Assembly (NCBI GenBank): GCA_050732695.1
Contig: JBOHRL010000035.1
Span: 50,192-114,191 of the forward strand
Direction of reading: 5' to 3'
Source of the DNA: JBFFZF01 sp050732695
Lineage (GTDB): Bacteria; Gemmatimonadota; Gemmatimonadetes; Longimicrobiales; RSA9
Length of the DNA: 64,000 bases
Under the pieces are notes generated by a model. The model had not been told where the DNA came from and searched no databases. It was given only the letters and a program-made list of their open reading frames with translations. The translations under genes were made by a program, and so were the position numbers. Shown here one piece after another: positions 26,401 through 35,513 of this stretch; position 1 is the stretch's first letter; each line of letters starts with the position of its first letter.

Positions 26401-27350
26401 GCGGTCTTCTCCTCCTCGTCCGCAATGAATTGAAACGTACGCGCCAATCCTTCACCCAGCGTCGTCGCCGGCGCCCAGCCAGAATCGCGGGCATGCGCGA
26501 TGTCGAGACACGAGTGCCGCAATTCGCCCGCACGTGCGCCCGCCATGCGAATCCCCGTATCCCGACCGGACAGGGCGTGCAGCTCGGCTGCAAGCTGATT
26601 CACACTCGTTTCCGTGGCAGTCCCTACGTTGAATGCGCGCGCGTCCAGGCCGTCGGCCGGCGGCAGGTCTGCCTCGCCAAGCTGAAGGTTGGCGCGCGCC
26701 ACATCCTCGACGTACACGTAATCACGCGTCTGCTCGCCATCCCCGAACACGGTGAGCGGCTCCCCCTCGAGAATGCGTCGTGAAAAGATGGCGACGACGC
26801 CGGCCTCTCCGTGCGGATCCTGGCGCGGACCGTACACATTGCTGTAGCGCAACGCGACGTACTCGAGGCCGTGCACGTGCAGATAGTAGTGCAGATAATG
26901 TTCTCCGGCGAGTTTCGACACGCCGTAGGGTGAGAGCGGCCGCTTCGCTGCCCCTTCCGGTGTCGGCCGCCGTTCGGGTTCACCATACACGACACCGCCG
27001 GACGAGACGTACACAAGACGCCGGGTTCTGTGCCGCCTCGCCGCTTCCACGAGGTTGAGGAAGCCGTCGATGTTGATGGCTGCATCGGCGCGTGGATCGT
27101 GGACCGATGTGCGAACATCGATCTGTGCTGCGTGGTGGTTCACGATGTCGAAGCCGCCGGCCCGTTCAAACAGTGATGGCAGTGCCGGGTCACGGAGATC
27201 CATCTTGTGGAACTCGGCGCCGGCGGGGACGTTGGCCAGACGGCCGGACGAGAGGTTGTCGAGGATCCAGACGCGGTCGCCGCGCGCGACGTACGCCGCG
27301 GCCACGTGACTGCCGATGAAGCCTGCCCCACCCGTCACCAGAACCTTCAT
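26397..27350 (-). CDS. NAD-dependent sugar-nucleotide epimerase (UDP-glucose 4-epimerase type)
   Basis: From the ATG at 27350 the protein has 317 residues. It begins MKVLVTGGAGFIGSHVAAAY, with the GxxGxxG NAD-binding motif, and carries the catalytic YxxxK as YGVSKLAGEHYLHYY. NVYGPRQDP and VFGDGEQTRDYVYVEDVARA are typical of the GalE/WbpP-type extended SDR family. The exact sugar cannot be told from the sequence. It directly precedes tolQ with an overlapping start, an unusual leader gene for a Tol-Pal operon. A hairpin separates it from the lysM gene upstream. Confidence 0.88.
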   Translation of the reverse strand: MKVLVTGGAGFIGSHVAAAYVARGDRVWILDNLSSGRLANVPAGAEFHKMDLRDPALPSLFERAGGFDIVNHHAAQIDVRTSVHDPRADAAINIDGFLNLVEAARRHRTRRLVYVSSGGVVYGEPERRPTPEGAAKRPLSPYGVSKLAGEHYLHYYLHVHGLEYVALRYSNVYGPRQDPHGEAGVVAIFSRRILEGEPLTVFGDGEQTRDYVYVEDVARANLQLGEADLPPADGLDARAFNVGTATETSVNQLAAELHALSGRDTGIRMAGARAGELRHSCLDIAHARDSGWAPATTLGEGLARTFQFIADEEEKTA

Positions 27351-27388
27351 TCGATTTGCCTCAATCATCCTGTTCGAGGTCCGGACGC

Positions 27389-27418
27389 ACGTACGGGCAC
27401 CATCCGGTGCCCGTACGT
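27389..27418. terminator. Strong hairpin between the LysM gene and the epimerase gene
   Basis: A perfect 13 bp inverted repeat (27389-27401 and 27406-27418) encloses a 4 nt loop, in the 106 bp spacer between the lysM stop and the epimerase start. A second GC-rich hairpin-like palindrome overlaps the lysM stop region around 27423-27460. There is no clear T-tract on the minus strand, so it could be a terminator, an attenuator or an mRNA stabiliser. Confidence 0.55.
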
Positions 27419-27456
27419 TACCATGAGGTCCGGCGGGGCGTCGGGCCCCCGCGGGC

Positions 27457-28605
27457 TCATTGCATCTTTCGTACGACGCGGACGATCAGGCCATCGGTCA
27501 GGGCCGTGCTCGACGCACCGGCGACGCGGACCGTGGCGCTGTTCTCGCGCACCTTGACGACGCGTAGCGTCGCGACCACTTCGGGCGGCAGTTCGGCGTT
27601 CTCACGCTCATTCGGCCTGGCCGGCACGAACGCAATCAACTCGTCGCCGACCATCAGTCCGTCTTCGCGACCCAGATCGACGAATCCGTTGTCGTACGTG
27701 CCGAAGAGAGGTTCGCCATCGAGAAATGCGACGAGCAGTCCTTCCGGCCCGCTCGCGGCGACCGATGGTTGTCTCCGCATGAGACCGACCGGCGCCTCGT
27801 ACGGAATCAGATAGTCCCCGACTTTCGCCGGGCCGTACTGCCGAACGACTCTCGCCTCCATGACCGACTCGCCCACGGAATCGACCGCCACCAGAGCCAC
27901 CGGGACTACGATGTTGCCCAGCAGTCCAACGGGCGGATCAAAGCGCACGACCAGCATCGAATCACCGGCGGTGGCCGCATCGCCTCGCATTGCACCGACC
28001 AGCACCCGGTCGTACGGGTGCAGCACGGGCGGAAATTTGTCACCGTGTGTCACCGGATCGGCCATGCCGATGAGGCGGCCACGGATGCTGGACGTCGCCG
28101 AATCGGCGAGCCAGGCGGCCGAGTTATACTCGCCGGGCGACACCGCGTAAAGAGGTTCGCTCCTGCTGACGAGTGCGAACGCGCGTTCCTCGTTCGCCGC
28201 GGCGGGCGGCGTATAGAAGCGCGTGCGGCCCTGAGCGGTCTGCCCCGTCGCTTCGAACACGCCTTCCGCGACCGTGTCGGGTTGCACCGCCACTGGCAAT
28301 CCGCCCTCCACCCCCGGGATCATCAACCGCTCGCCCGGATAGATCCAGTGCGGATCTTCGACGACGTCACGGTTGGCCTCGAAGATCGTGGGCCACAGGA
28401 AGGGGTTCGTGAAGTAGAAGTTCGCAAGATCCCAGAGTGTGTCACCAGCGCGCACGAGGTGCTCGCGTGACTGCGTGGCGGGTTCCTGCGCGCTCGCCGG
28501 CAGCGCTGCGCCGATCAGAATGACCAGGGAGAACAGCGTGCGGGTCGGATTTCTGTTTCGACCGTTCAAGGGACGAACCGCTCCGTCAAAAGGGTAGATC
28601 CTCAT
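27457..28605 (-). CDS. LysM-domain protein, exported
   Basis: This 382-residue protein has a signal peptide (about 22-40, ending PASAQ). A single LysM-type domain follows at about 47-95, with HLVRAGDTLWDLANFYFTNPFLWPTIFEANRDVVEDPHWIYPGERL. About 280 residues of beta-rich sequence without a recognised family complete it. LysM domains bind peptidoglycan. The ATG at 28605 overlaps ssb by 20 nt; a TTG at 28569 would remove the overlap and is also possible. The C-terminal region has no assigned function. Confidence 0.82.
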   Translation of the reverse strand: MRIYPFDGAVRPLNGRNRNPTRTLFSLVILIGAALPASAQEPATQSREHLVRAGDTLWDLANFYFTNPFLWPTIFEANRDVVEDPHWIYPGERLMIPGVEGGLPVAVQPDTVAEGVFEATGQTAQGRTRFYTPPAAANEERAFALVSRSEPLYAVSPGEYNSAAWLADSATSSIRGRLIGMADPVTHGDKFPPVLHPYDRVLVGAMRGDAATAGDSMLVVRFDPPVGLLGNIVVPVALVAVDSVGESVMEARVVRQYGPAKVGDYLIPYEAPVGLMRRQPSVAASGPEGLLVAFLDGEPLFGTYDNGFVDLGREDGLMVGDELIAFVPARPNERENAELPPEVVATLRVVKVRENSATVRVAGASSTALTDGLIVRVVRKMQ

Positions 28606-28990
28606 CCGCGTCCACGCCCGGTCTCCCGGACGCAGGGCGATCCGGCTCTGCCGGGCTCCACACCTCGGCCCGGCCGCCGAGCGGCATCACCGCCTCGGCT
28701 ACGATCTCCGTCACGACCCGCCGTCCCTTGCGGCCAGACGTTTCCCGCGTTTCGATCCGGCCTTCGACGTAAACCAGCTCGCCCCGCCGGACCCCTCGTT
28801 CGACAACGGTCGCCAGGCGATCCCACGCCACGACCGTGTGCCAGTCCGTCTTCTGCTCGTCGCCCCGCCGGACGGGCCGGTCCGTGGCCAGCCGGAAGGT
28901 CGCGACGCGTGCACCGGACGCGGTCGCACCGACGTCGGGCGCATTGCCCGCGCGGCCAATCAAATGGACACGGTTGAGGTCGCAACTCAT
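28586..28990 (-). CDS. ssb: Single-stranded DNA-binding protein
   Basis: This 134-residue protein has an OB-fold at about 4-110 (NRVHLIGRAGNAPDVGATASGARVATFRLATDR, DWHTVVAWDRLA and GELVYVEGRIETRE). The acidic tail ends DEDLPF, the conserved SSB tip that docks partner proteins. It coats single-stranded DNA in replication and repair. The linker is short, so the protein is at the small end of the family. A 142 bp spacer upstream (28991-29132) separates it from rimI; nothing else is recognisable in it. A second SSB elsewhere in the genome cannot be excluded. Confidence 0.92.
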   Translation of the reverse strand: MSCDLNRVHLIGRAGNAPDVGATASGARVATFRLATDRPVRRGDEQKTDWHTVVAWDRLATVVERGVRRGELVYVEGRIETRETSGRKGRRVVTEIVAEAVMPLGGRAEVWSPAEPDRPASGRPGVDADEDLPF

Positions 28991-29132
28991 GCGAGCAACC
29001 CCGGACGACCTCTCGTGCCTGCGATGTAAGTGCGGACAGGAAAGACCGTTACGCCGTTGTCCGACCGTCGGATACCGAGCGCGTCCATTCCAGTATCGGC
29101 ACCTGCGCCGGGCGGGAGCAGTCCCGAAAGGA

Positions 29133-29603
29133 TCACGAAGCTCGCGGAATCGCGAGCCGCATCACGATCGCATCCTCGACTGGCCGGATGTAATAGCCGC
29201 GCCGGACGCCAACGGGCAGGAACCCCAGACGTGCATAAAGATCACGCGCGCCATGGTTGCTCTGGCGCACCTCGAGGAACATCTCCCGGACGTGCCGGGC
29301 CGCCGCCCGCCTGACCGACTCCGCGACGAGCTGGCTCGCCACGCCCCGCCGCCGGAATGCTTCGTCCACGGCGACGTTGCCCAGTTCGCCCTGATCCAGC
29401 GTGTGCCACCACACGGCATAGCCGGTCACCGTCGGACCCATCTCGGCGACGATCAGGTCCGCATCGCCGCGCTTGAGCAGTGCGCGGAACGTGCTCTCGC
29501 CCCATGGCATCGAGTACGAGCTGTTTTCGATCGCCACGACCGCATCGACATCCGCCGTCACCATCGTGCGGAGTGTCACAAGGTTCGCGGACACGCTGGC
29601 CAT
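29133..29603 (-). CDS. rimI: Ribosomal-protein-alanine N-acetyltransferase family (RimI)
   Basis: From the ATG at 29603 the protein has 156 residues with a GNAT fold. The acetyl-CoA-binding loop is RRRGVASQLVAESVRRAA, and the C-terminal LEVRQSNHGARDLYARLGFLPVGVRRGYY is the RimI/RimJ signature. RimI acetylates the N-terminal alanine of ribosomal protein S18. The longer in-frame start at 29870 was rejected because it runs inside tsaB in another frame. It lies 4 bp after tsaB, a very common bacterial pairing. Confidence 0.93.
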   Translation of the reverse strand: MASVSANLVTLRTMVTADVDAVVAIENSSYSMPWGESTFRALLKRGDADLIVAEMGPTVTGYAVWWHTLDQGELGNVAVDEAFRRRGVASQLVAESVRRAAARHVREMFLEVRQSNHGARDLYARLGFLPVGVRRGYYIRPVEDAIVMRLAIPRAS

Positions 29604-29607
29604 CAGA

Positions 29608-30462
29608 TCACCGCTGCGCTGCCGGCTCGCCGGGCGCCTCCGGCTCTGTTCGAAGGAACTGTTGGTTTCCGGTCTCGAGCAGCGGCTGGTGCGCGTCACC
29701 CGGGAACCGAACTCCCGGCGACCGCAGATACTCGGGCGTCCAGCGAGCCGGGTCCGCGACGCGGCCATGGGTTTCGCCGGAATCGAATAACCACAGGAGC
29801 GCCGACGCCCGCGGCACGGCGAGGTGAGCGTGCCCCAAACGGCCGCCGGCGGCGTCGATCCGATGGCCATGCAACAACGCGCCTTCGCCGACGTACAGCG
29901 GATCGAACTGGCGCAGCGTCTCGATCACCCTATCCACGTGCAGGCCGGCGGGCTCGAACAGTGTCCTGATGTGAACCTGGCCGTCCTCGCCCAGTGCGAA
30001 TTGATAGCACGCGGCATACACCTCACCTCGCCGCGCATCGAAGAGTGCACACACCGGACCACTTTCGCCTGTGCCGGCTGCGAGCATCATCAGACTCGAC
30101 CAGGCATACATCGGGAGGGCCAGCGCAGACACGAGAGCCTTGGCCGTCGCGCCCGCAATCCGGACTCCCGTGAATGAGCCGGGGCCGCCTCCGACAATGA
30201 CGCCGCCCAGATCACTCCGCTCGAGGCCGGCATGGCGCAGGGCGAAATCGATGGCCGGAAGCAGCGATTCGGCGTGCCTCGCCTCCACGCCGATCGTCAC
30301 TTCGGCCAGCACGTTCGTCGCGCGGCCAATCGCCACCGTGCCGAGCGGCGTCGCCGTGTCGAGCGCAAGAAGCGGCCGCCCGGCGTGGCTGTCCTGCGCC
30401 GCGGTCAACGCGGTGGTGTCCGTCGATCGACGGGATCGTCCAGCCTTCGAGGAGGCACGCAT
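29608..30462 (-). CDS. tsaB: tRNA threonylcarbamoyladenosine biosynthesis protein TsaB
   Basis: This 284-residue protein has the actin-like ASKHA fold of TsaB, with LLALDTATPLGTVAIGR at about residue 30 and the highly conserved GGGPGSFTGVRIAGATAKAL near 85-105. TsaB is the scaffold that pairs with TsaD to make t6A37 in ANN-decoding tRNAs. The ATG at 30462 was chosen over one at 30558 because it lies 7 bp after the tsaE stop, and the upstream Arg-rich residues do not belong to the family. The N-terminus still carries about 25 poorly conserved residues. Confidence 0.94.
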   Translation of the reverse strand: MRASSKAGRSRRSTDTTALTAAQDSHAGRPLLALDTATPLGTVAIGRATNVLAEVTIGVEARHAESLLPAIDFALRHAGLERSDLGGVIVGGGPGSFTGVRIAGATAKALVSALALPMYAWSSLMMLAAGTGESGPVCALFDARRGEVYAACYQFALGEDGQVHIRTLFEPAGLHVDRVIETLRQFDPLYVGEGALLHGHRIDAAGGRLGHAHLAVPRASALLWLFDSGETHGRVADPARWTPEYLRSPGVRFPGDAHQPLLETGNQQFLRTEPEAPGEPAAQR

Positions 30463-30469
30463 GACAGGA

Positions 30470-30934
30470 TCAGGGCGACGGCGGTGGCGGCAAGGGCGGC
30501 GCCGGTCCGACGCGCGATGCGTGAACGTGGCGGACCGGTGACCCGGGCGAGGGCGCAACGAGTTCGATCTGCCAGCGTGGCGCAGGCAGCAGACTGGCCG
30601 CGCGTTCCGGCCATTCGATCACGACGATCTCGCCGGGAAGACCGAGTTCGCGCCAGCCGAGTTCCCAGACATCCTCCGGCTGACTCAGGCGATAAAGATC
30701 GATGTGCACCACGTCGCCCGATCCGGTCGAGTAGCGATAGAGCAGATTGAACGTAGGCGATGGCATCGCGCTCGTCACGCCCGCGCCGCGCGCGATGGAC
30801 CGAGCGAGTACGGACTTGCCGGCGCCGAGTTCGCCCGACAGCGCGAGGACAAGGGGACGGCCGGCCTCGCGACCGATGCGGCGGCCCCATGACTCGAGCG
30901 CGCCTTCATCGGCCAGGAATCGACCGATGCTCAT
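30470..30934 (-). CDS. tsaE: tRNA threonylcarbamoyladenosine biosynthesis ATPase TsaE
   Basis: The 154-residue protein has the Walker A loop GELGAGKSVLARSIARG near residue 37-53, then SPTFNLLYRYSTGSGDVVHIDLYRL and the Walker-B-like VVIEWPERA. TsaE is the ATPase that resets the TsaB-TsaD complex in t6A synthesis. Its start overlaps the uvrB stop by 4 nt and tsaB follows 7 bp after its stop, giving a uvrB-tsaE-tsaB-rimI run. tsaC and tsaD are not in this window. Confidence 0.95.
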   Translation of the reverse strand: MSIGRFLADEGALESWGRRIGREAGRPLVLALSGELGAGKSVLARSIARGAGVTSAMPSPTFNLLYRYSTGSGDVVHIDLYRLSQPEDVWELGWRELGLPGEIVVIEWPERAASLLPAPRWQIELVAPSPGSPVRHVHASRVGPAPPLPPPPSP

Positions 30935-32943
30935 GAGGGTGACGGCTGCGTTGAGCCGAGCCTCGCCTTGACCTCGAGCAGCTCATCACGCAGGACCGCG
31001 GCCCGCTCGAAATCGAGCATGGCCGAGGCTTCCTTCATCTGCTGCTCGAGGATCTTCGCCCATTCTTCGAGGTTGACTTCGTCCGCATACTTCGCCTGTG
31101 CTTCAGCAACCTTCATCGGCCTGCGTTCCGCCCGCGCATCGGCCACGCGCGTGGACAGCATCAGCTCTTCGACACTCTTGACGATGGTCTGCGGCGTAAT
31201 ACCATGTTCGCGGTTGAAGGCGAGCTGCGTATCGCGCCTACGCGTCGTTTCGTCGAGACAGCGCTCCATCGAGCCGGTGATGCGATCCGCATACAGGATG
31301 GCCTTGCCGTTGACGTTGCGCGCCGCACGCCCGATCGTCTGGATGAGCGACCGCTCATCGCGCAGGAAACCCTCCTTGTCCGCGTCGAGGATCGCGACCA
31401 GGCTGACTTCCGGCAAGTCGAGGCCTTCACGTAGCAGGTTGATACCGACGAGAACATCGAAGCGACCGAGCCGCAGCTCGCGCAGGATTTCCATTCGCTC
31501 GATCGCGCCGATGTCGGAGTGCATGTAGCGAACGCGGATGCCGATCTGCTGGAGGTAGTCGGTCAGGTCCTCGGCCATCCGCTTGGTGAGCGTCGTGACG
31601 AGCGTGCGTTCCCTGCGAGCCTCGCGTTCGCGGATTTCGGCGATCAGGTCGTCGATCTGACCGCGCACCGGCCGGATCTCGACGGCTGGATCCACGAGGC
31701 CGGTGGGCCGGATCAGCTGTTCGACGACGACACCGCCCGCCTTTGCCAGCTCGTAATTCCCCGGTGTCGCCGATACGAAGATCGCGCGCGGCACGAGGAG
31801 TTCCCACTCCTCGAAGCGGAGCGGCCGGTTGTCGAGTGCACTGGGCAAGCGGAACCCGTGCTCGACGAGGGTCGTCTTGCGTGCCCGGTCGCCGTTGTAC
31901 ATGCCGCGGATCTGCGGGACCGATGCGTGCGATTCATCGACAATGATGAGGAAGTCTTCGGGGAAATAATCGAATAGACACGCGGGCCGCTCGCCCTCCG
32001 CGCGGCCAGTCAAGTGCCGCGAGTAGTTCTCGACACCCGGACAGGTGCCGATCTCGAGCAGCATCTCGATGTCGAAATTCGTCCGTTGCTCGAGCCGTTG
32101 CGCTTCGAGCAGCCGGTTCGCGCCGCGCAGCTCGAGGAGCCGCTCGTCGAGTTCCTCGCGGATGCGCACGACCGCCCGCTCGACCGTGCTCCGTTGCGTA
32201 ACAAAGTGCGTGGCCGGGTAGATTGCCGTACGTTCCAGCCGCCGGATCGTGTCACCGGTCAGCGGATCGAATCGCGAGATGCGCTCGATCTCATCGCCGA
32301 ACAGCTCGATCCGGATGCCCTGCTCTTCGTACGCCGGGAACACCTCGACCGTATCGCCACGCACACGGAACGTACCACGCTGGAATTCGATGTCATTGCG
32401 CCCGTACTGGATGCGGACCAGCGCCTGGAGCACATCGCGCCTCGCCATCTGCTCGCCCACGGTGAGCATGAGCATGAGTTCGCGATACTCGCGCGGATCG
32501 CCCAGACCGTAAATGCAGGAGACGGAGGCGACGATCACGACGTCTTCGCGTTCCATCAGCGACGACGTCGCACGCAGCCGCAGCCGTTCGATGTCCTCGT
32601 TGATCGAGGCGTCCTTCTCGATGTACGTGTCCGTCGAGGGGACGTACGCCTCCGGCTGATAGTAGTCGTAGTACGAGATGAAGTACTCGACCGCGTTGTG
32701 CGGCAGGAACTGCTTCAGTTCGCCGTAGAGCTGGGCGGCCAGCGTCTTGTTGTGGCTCATGACGAGGGCCGGTTTGCCGAAATTCGCGATGACGCTGGCC
32801 ATCGTGACCGTCTTGCCCGAGCCGGTCACGCCCAGCAGCGTCTGGAACGTGTCGCCTCGTTTCAGACCTTCCGTCAGTTCGGCGATGGCCTGCGGCTGAT
32901 CGCCAGCAAGATCGAATGGCAGCTCGAGATCGTAGGTGGCCAT
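30931..32943 (-). CDS. uvrB: Excinuclease ABC subunit UvrB
   Basis: From the ATG at 32943 (MATYDLELPFDLAGDQPQAI) the protein has 670 residues, a standard length. It has Walker A GVTGSGKTVTMA near residue 40, and the damage-verifying beta-hairpin with YYDYYQPEAYVPSTDTYIEKD. The helicase motifs are DESHASVPQIRGMYNGDR and TIGRAARNVNGKAI. A C-terminal UVR domain (about 630-665) binds UvrC. It loads onto damaged DNA with UvrA and passes it to UvrC. The upstream in-frame start at 33006 adds 21 residues not seen in the family. Confidence 0.98.
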   Translation of the reverse strand: MATYDLELPFDLAGDQPQAIAELTEGLKRGDTFQTLLGVTGSGKTVTMASVIANFGKPALVMSHNKTLAAQLYGELKQFLPHNAVEYFISYYDYYQPEAYVPSTDTYIEKDASINEDIERLRLRATSSLMEREDVVIVASVSCIYGLGDPREYRELMLMLTVGEQMARRDVLQALVRIQYGRNDIEFQRGTFRVRGDTVEVFPAYEEQGIRIELFGDEIERISRFDPLTGDTIRRLERTAIYPATHFVTQRSTVERAVVRIREELDERLLELRGANRLLEAQRLEQRTNFDIEMLLEIGTCPGVENYSRHLTGRAEGERPACLFDYFPEDFLIIVDESHASVPQIRGMYNGDRARKTTLVEHGFRLPSALDNRPLRFEEWELLVPRAIFVSATPGNYELAKAGGVVVEQLIRPTGLVDPAVEIRPVRGQIDDLIAEIREREARRERTLVTTLTKRMAEDLTDYLQQIGIRVRYMHSDIGAIERMEILRELRLGRFDVLVGINLLREGLDLPEVSLVAILDADKEGFLRDERSLIQTIGRAARNVNGKAILYADRITGSMERCLDETTRRRDTQLAFNREHGITPQTIVKSVEELMLSTRVADARAERRPMKVAEAQAKYADEVNLEEWAKILEQQMKEASAMLDFERAAVLRDELLEVKARLGSTQPSPS

Positions 32944-33296
32944 GAGGCGGGCTGATACACCGGACGCGGCGCGGGGATCGAAGGCGGTGTGGCGAGCTTG
33001 CCTCACCAGACCCGACGCGAACGGCGGCGCCGCCAGACGAGGAGGAGGAGAAAGGGCGGCCCGAGGAGATCAGCTCGGTGGGCCGGCGTCACGAACCGGG
33101 AGCGCCGGCGGACCCGTTCGGTAATCAGGTACTACGGCCGTTCCGGCGGCAATAACGCCGAACCGTCATGAACGGCTCCGCGGCAATCATGCAAGCCTGT
33201 GACCCGAAAACGCGAAGTCGCGGCATCGTTCGGCCGGCGCGCGCAACACGGTCGAGCAACCCAGCTTCACGCAGTTCACGTCACTCGTCGGTTCCG
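32944..33296. other. 353 bp spacer between rel and uvrB, no gene seen
   Basis: No open frame here looks like a gene on either strand. A weak imperfect hairpin is centred near 33150, around CGGCGGCAATAACGCCG, possibly a terminator for rel transcripts. It is the only gap above 300 bp in the window. No tRNA-like T-loop, promoter of good quality or repeat was found. Confidence 0.5.
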
Positions 33297-35513
33297 TCAC
33301 GCCTCTTCGACTTCTTCGACTTCCTTCTCGGGCACGTATTCGTGCCGCTCGACGGAAAGAACGCCGTTCACGCGCCGGATCGATTTGATGACCTTCTTGA
33401 GGTGGGCGAGGTCCTGGACCTCGACGACGAAGGAACCGTTCATGCCGCCCTCGACAGCGTGCATCTCCGCGGCCTGAATGTTGGTCCCCGTGCCTGAGAT
33501 GGCGGATGCGACGTCGGAGAGGAGGCCGCGCCGGTCGTTGCCTTCAACAACGAGCCTGACGAGGAATCGCTCGTTCTCTTCGGCAGCCCAATCGATCTCG
33601 ACGCGACGTTCGGGGTGGGTCGAGAGGTTGAGGACGTTGGGGCAGTCGGAGCGATGGATGCTGATGCCACGTCCGCGCGTGATGTAGCCGATGACGTCGT
33701 CGCCCGGAACCGGCTGGCAGCACTGGGAATAACGGACCATCATGTTGTCCATTCCCTGGATGCGCACGCCCTTGGCGGTCCCGCGCACGCGATTGACGAA
33801 GCGCTCGAAGGCCGTCGGCGGTTTGACCGGCTCGATCTCCTCTCCAGGGAACAGTTCGTTCAGAATGGCGTTGGGGCCGATGTCGCCGCGGCCGAGCGCG
33901 GCGTGCACCTGTTCGAAGTTCGAGTAGCCCAGCTGCTCGGCGGCGGTCTGGAGTGTGGCGGCGTTCGGTGCCGTCTTCCTCGCTTTGCGCAGTTCGCGTT
34001 CGAACAGCTCCTTGCCAAGCGCGGCGGATGCCGATGACTCTTCCTGTTTGATGTACTGCCGGATCTTCTGGCGCGCGCGTGCCGTCTTGACGAACGCCAG
34101 CCAGTCGCGTGATGGCTTCTGGCGCTGGTCGGTGCTGACTTCGACCGTGTCGCCGTTCTTCAGCTCGCGCGAAAGCGGCGAGATGCGACCGTTGATCTTC
34201 GCGCCCGCGCAGTGGTACCCGACCTCCGTGTGCACGGCAAAGGCGAAGTCGATCGGTGTCGCGCCCCTGGGTAACTGCTTGACATCGCCGCGCGGTGTAA
34301 AGACGAAGATCTCGTCCTGGAACAGGTCGATGCGCAGGAACTCCATGAACTCTTCGGGTTCGCGCGTGTCCTGCTGCCATTCGAGCACCTGGCGGAACCA
34401 TGACAGGCGCTCGTCGACCTCGTCCGCATCCTTGCGTTCACCACCCTTGTAGCGCCAGTGCGCGGCAATCCCGTACTCTGCCGTGCGGTGCATCTCGTGG
34501 GTACGGATCTGAATCTCGTAGAGGCGCCCGCCCGGTCCGAAGATCGTCGTGTGCAGTGACCTGTACATGTTCGACTTGGGCGTGGCGATGTAGTCGTGGA
34601 AGCGCTCCTGCAATGGCGTCCACTTGTTGTGGATCACGCCGAGCGCATGGTAGCAGTTCGCCACGGTGTCCGTCACGACCCGAATCGCCATCAGATCATA
34701 GATCTCCTCGTATGGCTTGCCGCGCTTCTCGATCTTGCGATTGATGGACCACAGGTGCTTGGGCCTGCCGTACACCTCGCACGGCACGCCGGCTCTGCGC
34801 AGCTCGTCTTCGAGTGGTGCGCGCAGTGCCTCGATCTGGGTTTCGCGCTGGGCGCGCTTGTTCGCAATCTTGGTCGCGAGCGACTTGTACTGCTCCGGCT
34901 CGAGGTGCTTGAAGGCGAGGTCCTCGAGTTCCCAACGGATCTGGGCCATGCCCAGTCGGTGCGCGAGCGGAGCGTAGATCTCCTTCGTCTCGAGTGCGAT
35001 CCTGCGCCGCTTGTCCGGTCGGAGCGGATCCAGCGTACGCATGTTGTGCAGCCGGTCGGCCAGCTTGATGACGATGACTCGTGCATCCTGTGCCATCGAC
35101 AGCAGCAGTTTGCGATAGTTCTCGACCTGTTGCTCGGTCGTCGACTGGAACTGCACCTTGCCGATCTTCGTGACGCCATCGACGATGCGAGCGACTTCGG
35201 GCCCGAACTCGGCTTCAACGTTGTCGAGCGTGACCTGCGTGTCCTCGACGACGTCGTGAATCAGGGCTGCCGCAATCGAAACGCTGTCGAGGTGAAGATC
35301 CGCAAGGATGCGGGCGACCTCGACGAGGTGCGCCGTGTAGGCCTCGCCCGATGCCCGCCGCTGGCCGGCATGCGCATGTGAGCTGAACAGATATGCCCGT
35401 GTGATCATCGCGACATCGAGGCGATCCGCGTGCGGCTCGATCGACGCCCGAAGCTCGGGCGGCAGCGCATTCAGGTCCGGGCTGGCTTGCAGCCGCGTCT
35501 GTGTCGTCGCCAT
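33297..35513 (-). CDS. rel: Bifunctional (p)ppGpp synthetase/hydrolase RelA/SpoT
   Basis: The 738-residue protein has all long-RSH domains in order. The HD hydrolase domain is at about 45-200 with an intact ALIHDVVEDTQVT metal motif. The synthetase domain (about 235-350) carries GRPKHLWSINRKIEKRG and YDLMAIRVV. The TGS domain (about 395-455) has FVFTPRGDVKQLPRGATPIDFAFAVH, and a helical/zinc-finger-like region with SQCCQPVPGDDVIGYITRGRG follows. A C-terminal ACT domain lies at about 650-720. Both catalytic halves look intact, so it should make and degrade the alarmone ppGpp. Its ATG overlaps the radC stop by 1 nt. Confidence 0.96.
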   Translation of the reverse strand: MATTQTRLQASPDLNALPPELRASIEPHADRLDVAMITRAYLFSSHAHAGQRRASGEAYTAHLVEVARILADLHLDSVSIAAALIHDVVEDTQVTLDNVEAEFGPEVARIVDGVTKIGKVQFQSTTEQQVENYRKLLLSMAQDARVIVIKLADRLHNMRTLDPLRPDKRRRIALETKEIYAPLAHRLGMAQIRWELEDLAFKHLEPEQYKSLATKIANKRAQRETQIEALRAPLEDELRRAGVPCEVYGRPKHLWSINRKIEKRGKPYEEIYDLMAIRVVTDTVANCYHALGVIHNKWTPLQERFHDYIATPKSNMYRSLHTTIFGPGGRLYEIQIRTHEMHRTAEYGIAAHWRYKGGERKDADEVDERLSWFRQVLEWQQDTREPEEFMEFLRIDLFQDEIFVFTPRGDVKQLPRGATPIDFAFAVHTEVGYHCAGAKINGRISPLSRELKNGDTVEVSTDQRQKPSRDWLAFVKTARARQKIRQYIKQEESSASAALGKELFERELRKARKTAPNAATLQTAAEQLGYSNFEQVHAALGRGDIGPNAILNELFPGEEIEPVKPPTAFERFVNRVRGTAKGVRIQGMDNMMVRYSQCCQPVPGDDVIGYITRGRGISIHRSDCPNVLNLSTHPERRVEIDWAAEENERFLVRLVVEGNDRRGLLSDVASAISGTGTNIQAAEMHAVEGGMNGSFVVEVQDLAHLKKVIKSIRRVNGVLSVERHEYVPEKEVEEVEEA

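Noticed and set aside
28991..29132. Small gene between rimI and ssb
   Set aside because: Frames here are short, extend from ssb or rimI shadows, and show no ribosome binding site or known motif.
32944..33296. tRNA gene in the rel-uvrB spacer
   Set aside because: No T-loop GTTCGANNC with matching acceptor stem, on either strand, could be assembled.
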